Shown: positions 1-10,560, counted from the stretch's first letter. The stretch: DNA of 64,000 nt from Myripristis murdjan (GCF_902150065.1 NC_043990.1:2319117-2383116); one strand, 5' to 3'. The notes: generated from the sequence alone by a model not told the origin. A program made the numbers and translations.

Positions 1-266
1 CATATCAAGATAAAAAAAAAAAAAAAAAACAGCTCAATCAACAGTTTGTTAAATTGATTAAATTGATCCATTGATGAACATCCTGATGAGAGTAATGTGT
101 GTCCCTGTTGGAGTGGGTCAGAGCATTTCCATAGAGAGCTACTTTGCATCAGCAGCACCATGCTCCAGTGCTCTGGGAGAGTTTATAGTCCTGAGAGTTG
201 AAGACTGGATGACTGACAGCTGTCCTTCATGACAACAGAAGCCCCAGAAATCCTCCTCATCCAAAA

Positions 267-749
267 ATGACTTTGAGCTCCATCCTCATGTGGACTTTCC
301 TCTGCTGCTGCTTGACAGGTAAAGTCCAGAGAATCAAAGTCCTCTCCTCTATGAAGATCCGTCCCTCTGAAATGAAGCGGAGAAAAGCATGACACTGCTT
401 TGTTTTTTTGTCTGTGTGTCCTCAGAGTCCAGAGGCCAGGTCACAGTGACTCAGCCTGGAGCAGTGAGGGCTGCTCCGGGAGCCTCCGTCACCATCACAT
501 GTAAAACCAGCCGGGATGTTCAAGTGTGGAACAGCAACCACCTTTTAGCCTGGTACCAACAGAGAGATGGAGAAATTCCTAAACTCCTCATTTACTTTGC
601 TAATACTCGAGCATCAGGGATTCCAGATCGTTTTACAGGCAGTGGATCAGGGAGTGACTTCACTCTGACCATCAGTGGAGTCCAGGCTGAAGATGCAGCA
701 GTTTACTACTGTCAGAGTCAACACCACATCAACAGTCAGTATCTGTTCA
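267..749 (+). CDS. V1: Ig light-chain V segment, family A
   Basis: Germline variable segment of a kappa-like light chain; after V-J joining it encodes the antigen-binding domain of a secreted or membrane antibody light chain. The leader exon (267-318) encodes [17 protein letters not shown], a hydrophobic signal peptide, and ends at a GTAAAG donor. The V exon (426-749) follows a CCTCAG acceptor in the same phase (one base over). Visible landmarks are the mature start GQVTVTQ, the first cysteine in TITCKTS, tryptophan in LAWYQQ, the core [14 protein letters not shown] and the second cysteine in AAVYYCQSQ. The RSS follows directly: heptamer 750-756, 12-bp spacer, nonamer 769-777. An octamer-like CTTTGCAT lies at 142-149. 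It looks functional. Its orientation is opposite to J and C, so it should join by inversion. Family A: V1, V2, V4, V7, V8, V11, V12, V13. Confidence 0.93.
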
Positions 750-855
750 CACAGTGAAAAAGCGTCGTACAAAAACCTCCCTCAGTCAGACTGAACAGAA
801 AGTGAAGTGACTGCTGCAGCTGGAAGCTACTGCAGGGACTGATACAGTTCACTGA

Positions 856-858
<3 letters not shown>

Positions 859-898
<40 letters not shown>
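859..898. repeat. CA microsatellite behind V1
   Basis: A pure (CA)n run of about 40 bp lies about 80 bp past the RSS of V1. All eight family-A V genes carry a CA tract at this place, of differing length (interrupted behind V7), so the tract was present before the V duplications and has changed length since. Confidence 0.9.
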
Positions 899-899
<1 letters not shown>

Positions 900-903
<4 letters not shown>

Positions 904-1822
904 AAATATGGTTGATGAGAACATATGATCTTGTTGATAGTGTCAGTGTCAGTTTTCCCTCTGAGCTTCAAACAGCCACCTCCCACCTCAACAAGCTGAA
1001 AGTTCCCCCAAATGAAGAGGACAGTTCCAGTGAAGAAGCCCAATCCAAAACATTAAAATCACAACAACATGGAGCAAAGTGAGCTGCCCTGATGCCGACC
1101 CCCAAACCACTGCTGCATGACAGCTTGAAGTCTCTGAAAATCCATTTTCATGTCATAGTGGAATGAATGTAAACCAATGGCTGTAATCAAAGGGAGGAAA
1201 ATGATATGTGAGTTCTTAAATACCACTGCTTGCTTTGGGAAAAGATCAGCAGGAACATTTTGTAGATTTGACACTGAACATTCAGAGTCACTGGGATGGT
1301 CCTTTAAGGCCTCATGTCCTCTTATGAGAAGTTGTGAGCTCAACTGGCCAACTGTAATTGGCTGATCTGTGGTTCCAGCCAGGTAATGTCACCACCTGTT
1401 GTGCTCTGCAGCAGATGACATCACCTGGAACCAGCCAATAGCATGTCACCGATTCAGTGTCCTGATGTCCGCCAGCAGATGTCAGGCCTCACACACATTT
1501 GGGTTTGGGGTTTGGGGACTTTAAGATTGATTTATTTTTTCTTTCCCTCATCTTTATCCACATTCTGCTCAAGTTAGTTTTCACTGAGCTCAGAATTTCA
1601 GGTTAAAAAGTGAAATGTCCCAATCAGTATAGTGTAACACAGCAAAGGAAGTAATGCTCTTTTCACTCTTTTCTGACATGTAAGTTGTTGACTTTTCTTA
1701 GTTTGTCCACAATGTGTAAAGAAAAGTGCAATAAAGCAGCTGTGAGTCAGACATTATGGTGAAAGCAGGAAAAAGGATTTAATGAAACAAATGATATTAA
1801 ACATGTATGAAGAAACTTTTTT
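900..1822. other. V1 3' flank and decayed J-C intron
   Basis: No gene is seen. The first 180 bp is the family-A downstream flank found behind the other A genes. From about 1170 the sequence matches 44566-45210 closely. Parts of it resemble the J-C introns of the intact cassettes (for example the stretch with TTAGTTTTCACTGAGCTC near 1575), so it is probably the remnant of a cassette that lost its C exon. Confidence 0.5.
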
Positions 1823-1910
1823 TTCAACAATTAGTCCAGAGAGTCCAGAGAGCGACTGATCCATTGAAAACCTCATGGTTGTCAAGATGACACGGCTCTC
1901 TCACTGTGGA
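1823..1910 (-). pseudogene. Decayed J segment relic
   Basis: Read beside the functional J regions, this stretch keeps the order of parts: a remnant of the J body (AGTCCAGAGAG), a CATTGAAAACCTC stretch where the 23-bp spacer and nonamer should be, and the flank GACACGGCTCTCTCAC that lies upstream of every intact J here. The heptamer and the FGGG codons are gone, so it cannot rearrange. A sister relic lies at 45213-45300. The call rests on the alignment with the eight intact J regions and the shared flank. Confidence 0.6.
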
Positions 1911-3388
1911 AGGAATGATCTGACAGAAATTCATTTTACTTTGTGAAACCTGGATGATAGTGTTGTAGTCAAGACCGCACAAACTGAGATCAAGACATTA
2001 CCGAGACGAGAGAGTAGCAGCACAATGAAACGAATCTCAAATCTAAGGAAATTTGTTGTCTGACTTCCTGTAAAAAGTATGCCATCATACTTTTTAAAAT
2101 TGCATTGACCTGACAAGCAATGATAAATATGTCATTTCATAAAGAAAGATTAAAAGAAAAAGGAATAAGGCCTAAATTAAATGAATTAAGTAGAAAAAAA
2201 ACATTTAAGCAAGGTTTCTTGAACATGAGTCTTCAACTTAAGCAATTTGAGAACATTTTGCAATTTAGTGCTTTGACAGCTATAGTTTGACTCATTTCAA
2301 GCAATTAAGGCTTTTTTTTTGTTTATATCTTGAAATAACATGTTAATCTGGATTTGTCAGGTGAATATTGCTTATAATGAGTGTAAAGAGATTAATACAC
2401 CTTCATCTGAAATAAGATACACCTTCTTTTAGTTTTTGCATGGGTCTTATAAAAGACACAAGTAGATTTCCAAAGATGCAAAAAAGTAAGGGTTCAGGGT
2501 TTTTCAGGATGATGAAATTGAATACTGAATATAAAATTCCATTTATGAGCTTCCATTTATATTTTAATGAATATTTATTATGCTAAATAATGATTTTTAA
2601 GGAACCTTGCATGGATGCTATTTTTTTAACATATATTTCAGCATTATTACACAAGAGGGTGTGAAGTTACAATAATGACGGTCAAGCACACCCTCGAGTG
2701 TAATAATGCGATTATACAACTATTACCAACAAAATAAAATGTATAATCAAAATGTATTCATACTGTGGGCATTTTGCTCTCAAATTATAAAAGTTTTTTG
2801 CTAGCATTCTCTCCACTTCAGCGGAAATACATGAGATCTGACATTAACTAGTCCTTGTCAGCCAACCAACTTGGGCTTATCGAAACTGAATAAATACCAC
2901 ACATAGCAACACAAAACTGCTTTGCTAGCTTAATCATATTGCAACTAGAATATTGGCTGGGAAAAAAAAAAAAAAATTCATGTACTGATAGTTAAACTTC
3001 TGCCAACTTCTCAGTCATTTTTAATTTAACAGGTGCCGTGACAGCGACTCAGCAACACAGCTGATCTTTATCTACAACCAACTTATATTAACAGTTATAT
3101 TTACATATAGGCCTCTGCTTTCCAGTGTCAGCGCCAAAACAAACATCTGTCTTTTCATAAACTCACCAGCAGATGTTTTATTTCAGCTGGGGGTGTGTCA
3201 GTTATATAATTTCAACCCACCTTTCAGGGGCCTTTGCTAATCACCTTTTCAGGTTATTATCAATTTACCTCTGAAATAAAGACCACCGTTTTCACAGATG
3301 TGCTGATTTATTAAATATTCCTTTCAATGTACAGATGCAAACAAATTGACAAATTAATTAAATCAATGGCCTAGGCAACTCATAAAGA

Positions 3389-4200
3389 ATAAACAAATGA
3401 ATAATGATTAATAGGCTAATTAATAACTGATAACTGATAACATTAACACATTAATAACAAGAAGAAAGTTATAGCCTGTACATCTCTGTGGAAAATCTTA
3501 CAGGTACTGTCCATGGTTCTGAATGCGCATCAGCGGCTACTGTCCATGGTGCTGAATCTGCCTCAGCGGGTACTGCTCGTGGTTCTGAATGTGCATCAGC
3601 GGCTACTGTCCGTGGTGCTGAATCTGCCTCAGCAGGTACTGGCCGTGGTTCTGAATGTGCATCAGCGGGTGCTGTCCGTGGTGCTGAATCTGCATCAGCA
3701 GGTACTGCCCGTGGTTCTGAATGTGCATCAGTGGGTACTGTCCGTGGTGCTGAATGCGCCTCAGCGGGTACTGTCCGTGGTTCTGAATCAGCCACAGCAG
3801 GTACTGTCCGTGCATTTCATTCTCTTTATTATAGAAATTAAAGCCCCATAAAATTCACGGATCCTCCATGAATTTTATGGGGCTTTAATTTGTTTAGCTC
3901 TTCTTTACTTACACCTGCGAAATCAGCTGTTTGCCCGGTGTTTTTCAGGTAGTCTTGTAGACATTTGACGGCCCTCTTCTGTCTTGTCTTCCTCGTTCAG
4001 CCATTTACCCAAACTTAGGTCTCCAAAGAAATCAAAATTGACAACAAAACGGTCCATTATGCAGACTAACAAAGCTGACAGTGGCTTTTGATGCGGGTTT
4101 CAGTGAAACGTTCCGAGTTGCCTTAGAAACCACACAGACTCGGGCAATAAGCTATAGGCGGAGTAATATTTTCAGTGTTGAGGTATTTTTCATTTGAGCA
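3389..4200 (-). mobile_element. Crypton-like fragment with minisatellite (copy 1)
   Basis: This stretch is a diverged copy of 40937-41600. It shares the AT-rich leader (AATAGGCTAATTAATAACTG), a 33-bp minisatellite, and the minus-strand coding remnant with the residues NFDFFGDLSL. Compared with the second copy it lacks the middle of the coding part (the stretch with the EEDKTEEKKER residues). It lies inside the hAT-like element. Family assignment is discussed under the better copy. Confidence 0.5.
3502..3808. repeat. 33-bp minisatellite, about nine units
   Basis: Tandem units of 33 bp of the form GGTACTGTCCGTGGTGCTGA plus ATCTGCCTCAGCA. Two alternating subtypes (TTCTGAATGTGCATC and GCTGAATCTGCCTC) suggest a 66-bp higher-order unit. 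Because 33 is a multiple of three, several frames are open on both strands; these are a by-product and not genes. Two to three units of the same repeat recur at 41047-41145. Confidence 0.9.
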
Positions 4201-5466
4201 TGGCTAGCCCTGCTGTCATGCTCATTTGAGCATATTCTAAATGTCTGATTGACCAGCCAGATTGCTCAGTTGGATCTACGTGTTGTATAATTTTTAAAAA
4301 TCTCACGTACCCCCTGGAGTTGCTCCACATACCTCCAGGGGTATTCGTACCCCCATTTGAGAAACTGTGCTGTAGGGTATATGCCCACATCAGCATAAGC
4401 ACTGACATCTTCTGCTAAAAACACAACCATAGAGGAAATCAAGTTGATCATATAATGATGTCCCTTACTGTATCGACCTCAGGAGCCATGACAGCTATGA
4501 AAAACTGTGACACTGCCATTTGGTTCCTGTCCGTTCTCATGTTTATTCTATGTTGATCCCCTCGTGCATGTTGCTGCACGTCAGCCAGTCCACCATGAGG
4601 CACAGAAAACACTCGCCGACACATTTTGCAATTTGCCTTGTAGGCCTACTCGTTGCCACTGACGCTGTCAGGCCACGGGTTCTCTCTCTTTGCATTCGCG
4701 TCTGTACTTTAGCAAACGTTTTTGCTTTTGGAGATGTGGTGGAGTGTCGGTTGTAGCCGACATCTTTAAAACACGCGGGTGCCCTGGTGCACGCAGTGCG
4801 CAGCGTCCGTGTGTGTAACTAGGCAACCCATGACAGGAGCGGGTAGGCAGGCAGACAGTCACAGAGAGAGACACAGCCACGGGAGGTGGAGGTCTATCCG
4901 CTGTACCTCGCGTCAGCTCCTCACTAAGCGGGTCCTGCCACGATTACATTAGCTGCCTTTAACATTTCCTGTGTTTTATTTGGTTCATTATTCAGTGTTG
5001 ATGTGTGTGTGACAGACGTGTATGTGGCATTTATGAAAATACGGGACAAATTGCGAAACATTTAATTGTCAATTTAAGGACTACCAAAATACCCTAATGG
5101 CCATGAAGAACTTATGCAACAAGAGAGAAAGCCAGCCAGAGTTTGCTGATATTTTTCATGGCGATTTCCCGGGACGCCAAACATAAGCACCGCTTCTCCA
5201 GCCATCTTCATCCAATCTTGTGTTCAGGGGGCGTGTCACTCAAGGTGTTGCAAAGGCTGTGTGACACTGGGAAGGCAGAGGCTGCACTTTTCTTTTTTCT
5301 CTTATCAAAGTATTGAGAGCCTGGTCTCGACCTGTCTTGATCAAAAATCCCGAGTCCGCCCGGTCCGAGACCAAGACAAGACCCAGTGAAAATGCCTTAG
5401 ATTCCGGGACAAGACCGAGACCCTCAAAAAGTGGTATCGAGACCGATCTCGAGTACTACAACACTA

Positions 5467-5715
5467 GTATTTGTAGTAGTAGTGGTAGTGGTAGAGATAG
5501 AAGTAGTAGTGGTAGTAGTAGTAGTGCTGGTGGCAGTAGTAGTGGTAATAGTGGTAGTAGTAGTAGTGATAGTAGAGGTAGTAATAGTAGCAGTGGTGGT
5601 GGCATTAGCAGTAGTAGTAGTAGTGGTAGTAGTAGTGGTAGTAGTAGTGGTGGTGGCATTAGTAGTGGTAGTAGTAGTAGAGGTAGTAGTAGTAGTAGCA
5701 GTAGTAGTAGTAGCA
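5467..5715. repeat. Trinucleotide (GTA/GTG)n microsatellite
   Basis: About 250 bp of imperfect GTA, GTG and AGT triplets right at the edge of the hAT-like element. It gives long open frames rich in Ser/Gly, Val, Thr or Leu that carry no other sign of coding. Confidence 0.9.
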
Positions 5716-6039
5716 CCAGAGGTTTTGGACAATAATACTAAACAAAAATTTCAAAGATAAAGTGTCAAACCATTATTGGTTATGGATCACTCGAGGACTA
5801 TAATAATGGCAGTTTTATAATGAAATCTAATTATTGTCATTGCTGTAGGGAACCAACAAGTTCAATGCAGTCTCCAACTGAACCACTAGGTGGCAGTAAA
5901 CCACCTGACAATGCATTGCCTCTGACAGCTGTCTCTGAATGGCGCCACTGTAAGCTGCACAATTTGCACATACCCACACGTTTTTGCATGTTTGTTTTGT
6001 ACTACAAATTCATTTTTTTTCTGTTGCTTCACTATTGAT

Positions 6040-6087
<48 letters not shown>

Positions 6088-6900
6088 GGCACAGTCTCGG
6101 TCACAAATGAAAGATCTCACTGGAAACGGGAATGGAACTTGACATACACGCTGTCCATCCTCCCTTTCCATCTCCCTGCATGGACTTTCTCACTCTTTTT
6201 TTTCCCTTTCTGCTTTATTTGACAGGCACCGTAGAGAGAGACAGGAAACTTGGGTTCGAACCTGAGGCTGCTGATCCTGAGGATCTTTCTCAGATGATTC
6301 AGCAGTGGGAGAGATTTGATGAAACTGGTCTTCAAGGTTTCTCCTCCCTCTCTGAGCTCAGTAACCGTGGCAACAGACAGGCGTCACTGCTCAACCATGG
6401 CAACAGACAAGTTTCACTGTTAAAAATAAAGGCTGAGAGCCACATGGCCTTCAAAGTACCAAGGTTTTACTTACCCGCTGAAAAATGTAGTTTACATTTA
6501 CGCACTGGGGCGAGAATGTGAGGCCATTTAGTCTTTTTTACCACCATTTTTTTGTGTGTGTGTGTGTGTGTGCTGAAACCAACATCTCACCATGGTTTAC
6601 TGTAGTTGTGTTTGCTGCTGAACGACACCAACAGACAGGTTTCACAATTGAAAACTAACTGAATATATTCTACTTCTACTACAGCAGGCTGTTGAAATTT
6701 TGATCAGAGAAAATCTTTATTTTCTATGATCCATTTCCATCGTCTTTAGTCTTTATTAAGAGCTTTGGAAGACATCAATTATCACACATAAAACCATCTT
6801 GAAAACATATTGAGTCATCAAACTAAACCAATGGAAATATAACTTAGGAATATTATTTATCAGGAGTTTATTGAAAATTATCCATTGATTAACATCCTGA
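5716..6900. other. Intergenic region before V2
   Basis: No gene is seen. It contains a long poly-T run (about 6042-6084), a short GT run near 6550, and from about 6330 a block with CCATGGCAACAGACAAG that also lies upstream of V8 (near 30.45 kb) and V13 (near 54.25 kb). This block marks the duplicated 5' flank of family-A V genes. Confidence 0.6.
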
Positions 6901-7080
6901 TGAGAGTAATGTGTGTCCCTGTTGGAGTGGGTCAGAGCATTTCCATAGAGAGCCACTTTGCATCAGCAGCACCATGCTCCAGTGCTCTGGGAGAGTTTAT
7001 AGTCCTGAGAGTTGAAGACTGGATGACTGACAGCTGTCCTTCATGACAACAGAAGCCCCAGAAATCCTCCTCATCCAAAC

Positions 7081-7566
7081 ATGACTTTGAGCTCCATCCT
7101 CATCTGGACTCTCCTCTGCTGCTGCTTGACAGGTAAAGACCAGAGAATCAAAGTCCTCTCCTCTATGAAGATCCGTCCCTCTGAAATGAAGCAGAGAAAA
7201 GCATGACGCTGCTTTCTGTTTTTGTCTGTGTGTCCTCAGAGTCCAGAGGCCAGGTCACAGTGACTCAGCCTGGAGCAGTGAGGGCTGCTCTGGGAGCCTC
7301 AACCACCATCACAAGTAAAACCAGCCGGGATGTTTATGTTTTTGCTTTCAGCTACCACTGTTTAGCCTGGTACCAACAGAGAAATGGAGGAACTCCTAAA
7401 CTGCTCATTTACTGGGCTAATACTCGAAAATCAGGGATTCCAGATCGCTTTTCAGGCAGTGGATCAGGGAGTGACTTCACTCTGACCATCAGTGGAGTCC
7501 AGGCTGAAGATGCAGCAGTTTACTACTGTCAGAGTGTCCACTTTACCAACAGTAAAGACGTGTTCA
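7081..7566 (+). pseudogene. V2: Ig light-chain V segment, family A, probably defective
   Basis: The leader exon (7081-7132) and V exon (7240-7566) are open and correctly spliced in phase, and the octamer-like CTTTGCAT is at 6956-6963. Two features argue against function. The first conserved cysteine is serine (TITSKTS, codon AGT where the sister genes have TGT), so the intradomain disulfide cannot form as usual. The RSS (heptamer 7567-7573, nonamer 7585-7593) has an 11-bp spacer where the others have 12. CDR1 is one codon longer than in most A genes and brings in a cysteine three residues before the conserved tryptophan (HCLAWYQQ). The second conserved cysteine is kept (VYYCQSVHF). An open frame with a defective fold is the best reading. 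Confidence 0.85.
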
Positions 7567-7672
7567 CACAGTGAAAAAGAGTCTACAAAAACCTCCCTCA
7601 GTCAGACTGAACATAAAACTGAAGTGACTGCTGCAGCTGGAAGCTACTGCAGGGACTGATACAGTTCACTGA

Positions 7673-7673
<1 letters not shown>

Positions 7674-7725
<52 letters not shown>
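7674..7725. repeat. CA microsatellite behind V2
   Basis: Pure CA tract of about 50 bp at the conserved position downstream of a family-A V. Confidence 0.9.
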
Positions 7726-7729
<4 letters not shown>

Positions 7730-8058
7730 CATCTTGTTGTCAGTGTCAGTGTCAGTTTTCCCTCTGAGCTTCAAACAGCCACCTCCCACCTCAACAAGCT
7801 GAAAGTTCCCCCAAATGAAGAGGACAGTTCCAGTGAAGAAGCCCAATCAGAAACATTAAAAGAACAACAACATGGAGCAAAGTGATCTGCCCTGATGCCG
7901 ACCCCCAAACCACTGCTGAATGATCCAAACAGCTTATCCCCCACACATCAACATCTATTCACTGACCACACAGCAAAACATCACATACACATCAGTAACA
8001 ATATATGCCGAGGCTAATACCAATAGTGCAATAAAATGTCTGTTAAACAGATTACATG

Positions 8059-8250
8059 TTACATTAGTGTTGTGTCACTGTTCAGTGTGGTTATGACTGT
8101 GGGATAAAAACTGTTCCAGAATGTTTTGATGGATCTGTATCTTCTGCCAGATGGCAAAAGTTCAAAAAGGTGGTGGGCAGGGTGGAAAGGATCCTTGATT
8201 ATGCTGTGTGACTTCTGCAAACAGCACGAGGTGAAGATGAATAGTGCCAT
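8059..8250 (-). mobile_element. LINE 3' end fragment
   Basis: The minus strand encodes a short C-terminal piece (IIKDPFHPAHHLFELLPSG, then RRYRSIK and WNSFYP) typical of the end of fish CR1/L2-type LINE open reading frames. The same fragment lies in the same place before C4 (55706-55909), where it is slightly more complete (RTTRLWNSFYPTAI). It was therefore present before that cassette was duplicated. Confidence 0.65.
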
Positions 8251-8596
8251 TCATTTAAATTTATGTCATTGTTTAAAACTAGCACTCATTCCCATATGCT
8301 GATGATAAATTTTTTTATTTTTATAATTGTGAATAATGAGAACAATGAGAGCAAGTTTTCTCCAGTAATAAAAGTAGTAACAAAGCATATGGAAGATGCT
8401 TGGCCTAATCACTACTTTGCCTGGGAAGCATTATTCTGAATTAAATGAAGTTTTCCTGAAGTTTGACACCCTCATTTACGTTTTGAAATCTTACAGTATG
8501 TGTGCCAGCTGAACCTAAAATCCACTCCTCCTTCCCCGTGCTTTAATATCAGTGTTTATCAGGACAAAGGACACAACTTTTTTGGTAAAAAGATTT

Positions 8597-8602
8597 TTTA
8601 TT
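8597..8602 (-). terminator. Candidate poly(A) signal of C1
   Basis: TTTATT on the plus strand reads AATAAA on the minus strand, about 180 bp past the C1 stop codon. A similar AATAAA lies behind each other C (21988-21993, 34729-34734, about 56241-56246). Confidence 0.5.
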
Positions 8603-8670
8603 ATTATTTTAACATATATAGAGTATCAGCATTACAGCAAGAAAAATAAATGATTATTTAAAGATTTAAT

Positions 8671-8680
8671 GAGAGAGAGG

Positions 8681-8714
<34 letters not shown>
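8671..8714. repeat. GA microsatellite in the C1 3' UTR
   Basis: A (GA)n tract lies between the C1 stop codon and the AATAAA. C3 and C4 have longer tracts (34803-34837, 56328-56375) and C2 only a short one. Confidence 0.85.
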
Positions 8715-8780
8715 CATGAGGCAGAGTGCGAGCAGCTGCAGAGTGAAACCAGTAGCAGAAGTCCTAGTGAGTCAGGTCAG

Positions 8781-9109
8781 TTACTGGGGACACTGGTCTC
8801 TCCTCAGTGTCTCGGTCTGCGGAGACTGGGAGCCCTGGGTGGCCTCACAGGTGACAGAGCCCAGCTTCCTCCACTGGTCTGCAGTGAGCCTCAGGGTGCT
8901 GCTCCAGCTGTAGAGGCCATCCTTCTCCAGCACCCCGGGGCTCCTGCTCTGCTCCCAGCTGCTGCTGCTGCTGCTGCTGCCGTCCACCTTCCAGGCCAGC
9001 CTCCAGTCTGAGGGGAAGCCCTTGTTGGCCAGGCACATGAGCGTGGCCTTCCCCTGCCGCAGCTCCTCGCTGGAGGGGGGCAGCACCGTCAGGGTGGGAG
9101 GGGCGTCAC
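8781..9109 (-). CDS. C1: Ig light-chain constant exon
   Basis: Single exon for the constant domain of a kappa-like light chain. It begins after a CTCCTAG acceptor with one incomplete codon that is completed by the last base of J, giving [18 protein letters not shown] at the junction. Landmarks of an Ig C1-set domain are the first cysteine ([12 protein letters not shown]), tryptophan (LAWKVDG), the strand YSWSSTLRL, the second cysteine ([10 protein letters not shown]) and the terminal cysteine DQCPQ that bonds to the heavy chain. The stop follows two residues later. A run of seven serines (AGC codons) sits in the loop after KVDG. The exon is full length and looks functional. It is fed by J segments at 10109 and 10523. 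Confidence 0.95.
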
Positions 9110-9205
9110 CTAGGAGACACCAATCAGCTTAGAGGGCGGGAAATAAGCAGCTGGCAGTCAGCGGGCGGTTGGACACCTTTACTGTGTGAGAGTCCATTTT
9201 CCCCT

Positions 9206-9305
9206 TTAAGGACTTTCTGTCAGATGGTTTTTATGCTCCAGCAGTCACTCACTCACACCCTGTTTCACTTCCCTTTAAGAAGCCTCTCATGCACATCAGC
9301 ACAGA
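9206..9305 (-). promoter_or_regulatory. Candidate intronic enhancer block, cassette 1
   Basis: A block of about 100 bp in the J-C intron is nearly identical in all four cassettes and recurs upstream of minus-strand V genes. Read on the minus strand it contains GGAAGTGAAAC (9262-9272), which fits the PU.1/IRF composite element GGAANNGAAA known from mammalian light-chain enhancers. CAGATG, an E-box, lies near 9231. Position between J and C is where the kappa intronic enhancer lies in mammals. Function is inferred. Confidence 0.45.
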
Positions 9306-9309
9306 AAGA

Positions 9310-10108
9310 GTCCTCATATTAATAGAAATACATCAATACACATAACAGAAAAAAATTACAATTATTTGGCTACTCCATAAAAATTATCACTCATCAATAA
9401 TGGTGTGTGTCCTTAAATATTTTAAAGAATAGAAATCAAATCTAATTTTTACAGTTTAAATAATTTACTGTTTTATCAGCATTCATTATTTTTTATGTTA
9501 AAAGTCAAAGTAAATGCACAATACATTGTCTGTTTTAAAGAAATCTGAACAAGAGCAGCTATAACTAAAATAAATGTTTGTTGAGCATTTTCAGCCGTAA
9601 TGATTTTCAAGCCACTTCTGTTCATCAAAACTGATTTCAACCAGCAAACAAACAAAGTAATGCATCAAATTATTTTCATCCCATGTGTTAAAAAATATAT
9701 GAGATGAAATTAAGAATCTGAAATTTGGCTACATTTCCAGATTTTAATCCAGATCCCCACTCGGTTCAAATTAGTTTTCATTCAGCTTCACATGTCATGT
9801 AAAATACTAAATTCAAATCAGTTTGGTCAAAACGTCCGGAGGAACCAAAGCTTTGCATTCAACTTTTCTAACTTTGAAGCTGGTCAGTTTAAAACATTTT
9901 TTACAATTTATAATGAAAAGTCTAAAGAGGTACTGAGTCAACCTAAGTGTTTAAGGAGAAAAACAGGCAAGAAAACACAGTGACTAAAAGTGATGGAAAT
10001 GAACAAAATACACATTAAAAACAGCCACTAACACTCACACAGAAGAATAAAAGTAACCCAGCAGCAGTAACACATTACATGATATTTAATATTTGTGCAG
10101 AAACTTAC
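9310..10108 (-). other. J-C intron of cassette 1
   Basis: AT-rich intron sequence, alignable with the J-C introns of the other cassettes (22.7-23.5, 35.45-36.23 and 57.0-57.77 kb). No gene or further strong motif is seen. Confidence 0.6.
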
Positions 10109-10146
10109 TTCCAAACTCCAGTCTGGTTCCTCCACCAAAAGTCCAC
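10109..10146 (-). CDS. J1 proximal: Ig light-chain J segment
   Basis: A 38-nt joining segment encoding [12 protein letters not shown], with the FGGG motif that forms the last framework strand, followed by a GTAAGT donor in phase with C1. Its RSS is kappa type: heptamer CACTGTG (10147-10153 on the plus strand as CACAGTG), 23-bp spacer, nonamer GGTTTTTGT (10177-10185). It is the J nearest to C1. Confidence 0.93.
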
Positions 10147-10522
10147 CACAGTGATACAAATTCATTGAGCCGCCGTACAAAAACCTCTGACTGTAGAGAG
10201 ACACGGCTCTCTCACTTTGTCAGAGAAAGCAACAACTATAAGCCCTCAAGATGCCACTTTAAAGAAATAATCTGCAATAAATGCTTTCTCTTCTGGTTCC
10301 AATCAACTTTATTTTAATAAACTTAAAGAAATTTGATCAATCATTTGGATTCAGATTTTTAAAGTCTCCTCTGATGTCACTACTTAGAGATCACTGTAGG
10401 TTTAAAATCAGATATTAACATGAAAAGTCAAGCACTGTAGTTTGATTCATAAATTTCAAATAATATAAAAAGATAAATATTTTTCTCATGGATTGATCAG
10501 AACATGAAATAATTAAACTTAC

Positions 10523-10560
10523 TTCCAACATCCAGTCTGGTTCCTCCACCAAAAGTCAAC
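10523..10560 (-). CDS. J1 distal: Ig light-chain J segment
   Basis: Second J of cassette 1, encoding [12 protein letters not shown] and ending in a GTAAGT donor. The heptamer is at 10561-10567, the 23-bp spacer and nonamer (10591-10599) follow. The 3' end codes for LDVG where its neighbour has LEFG; both versions recur in the other cassettes. Confidence 0.93.

Larger units (their letters stand above)
1958..5466. mobile_element. hAT-like DNA transposon with internal insertions
   Basis: The ends are inverted copies of TAGTGTTGTAGT: the left end starts TAGTGTTGTAGTCAAGACCG and the right end finishes GAGTACTACAACACTA. Both ends carry degenerate GAGACC/CAAGAC subterminal repeats, as in hAT elements common in fish. 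No clear 8-bp target duplication is visible, so one flank has probably changed. The interior has no recognisable transposase; it contains a Crypton-like fragment with a minisatellite (about 3390-4200). The family call is inferred from the ends only. Confidence 0.6.

Noticed and set aside
736-924. Cysteine-valine rich frames at every CA/GT tract
   Set aside because: Read-through of dinucleotide repeats gives CVCVCV or THTHTH; not genes.
3469-3851. Overlapping repeat-protein frames of about 110 codons on both strands
   Set aside because: By-product of a minisatellite whose 33-bp unit is a multiple of three; no start context or neighbouring coding signal.
5313-5760. Long open frames rich in Ser/Gly, Val, Thr or Leu on both strands
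   Set aside because: They are translations of a GTA/GTG trinucleotide microsatellite; all frames are open for lack of stops in the unit.
8845-9036. Second minus-strand frame across the C exons (proline, glutamine-rich; also in C2-C4)
   Set aside because: It is the C exon read in another frame; the true frame has the Ig cysteines and tryptophan and the proper splice phase.
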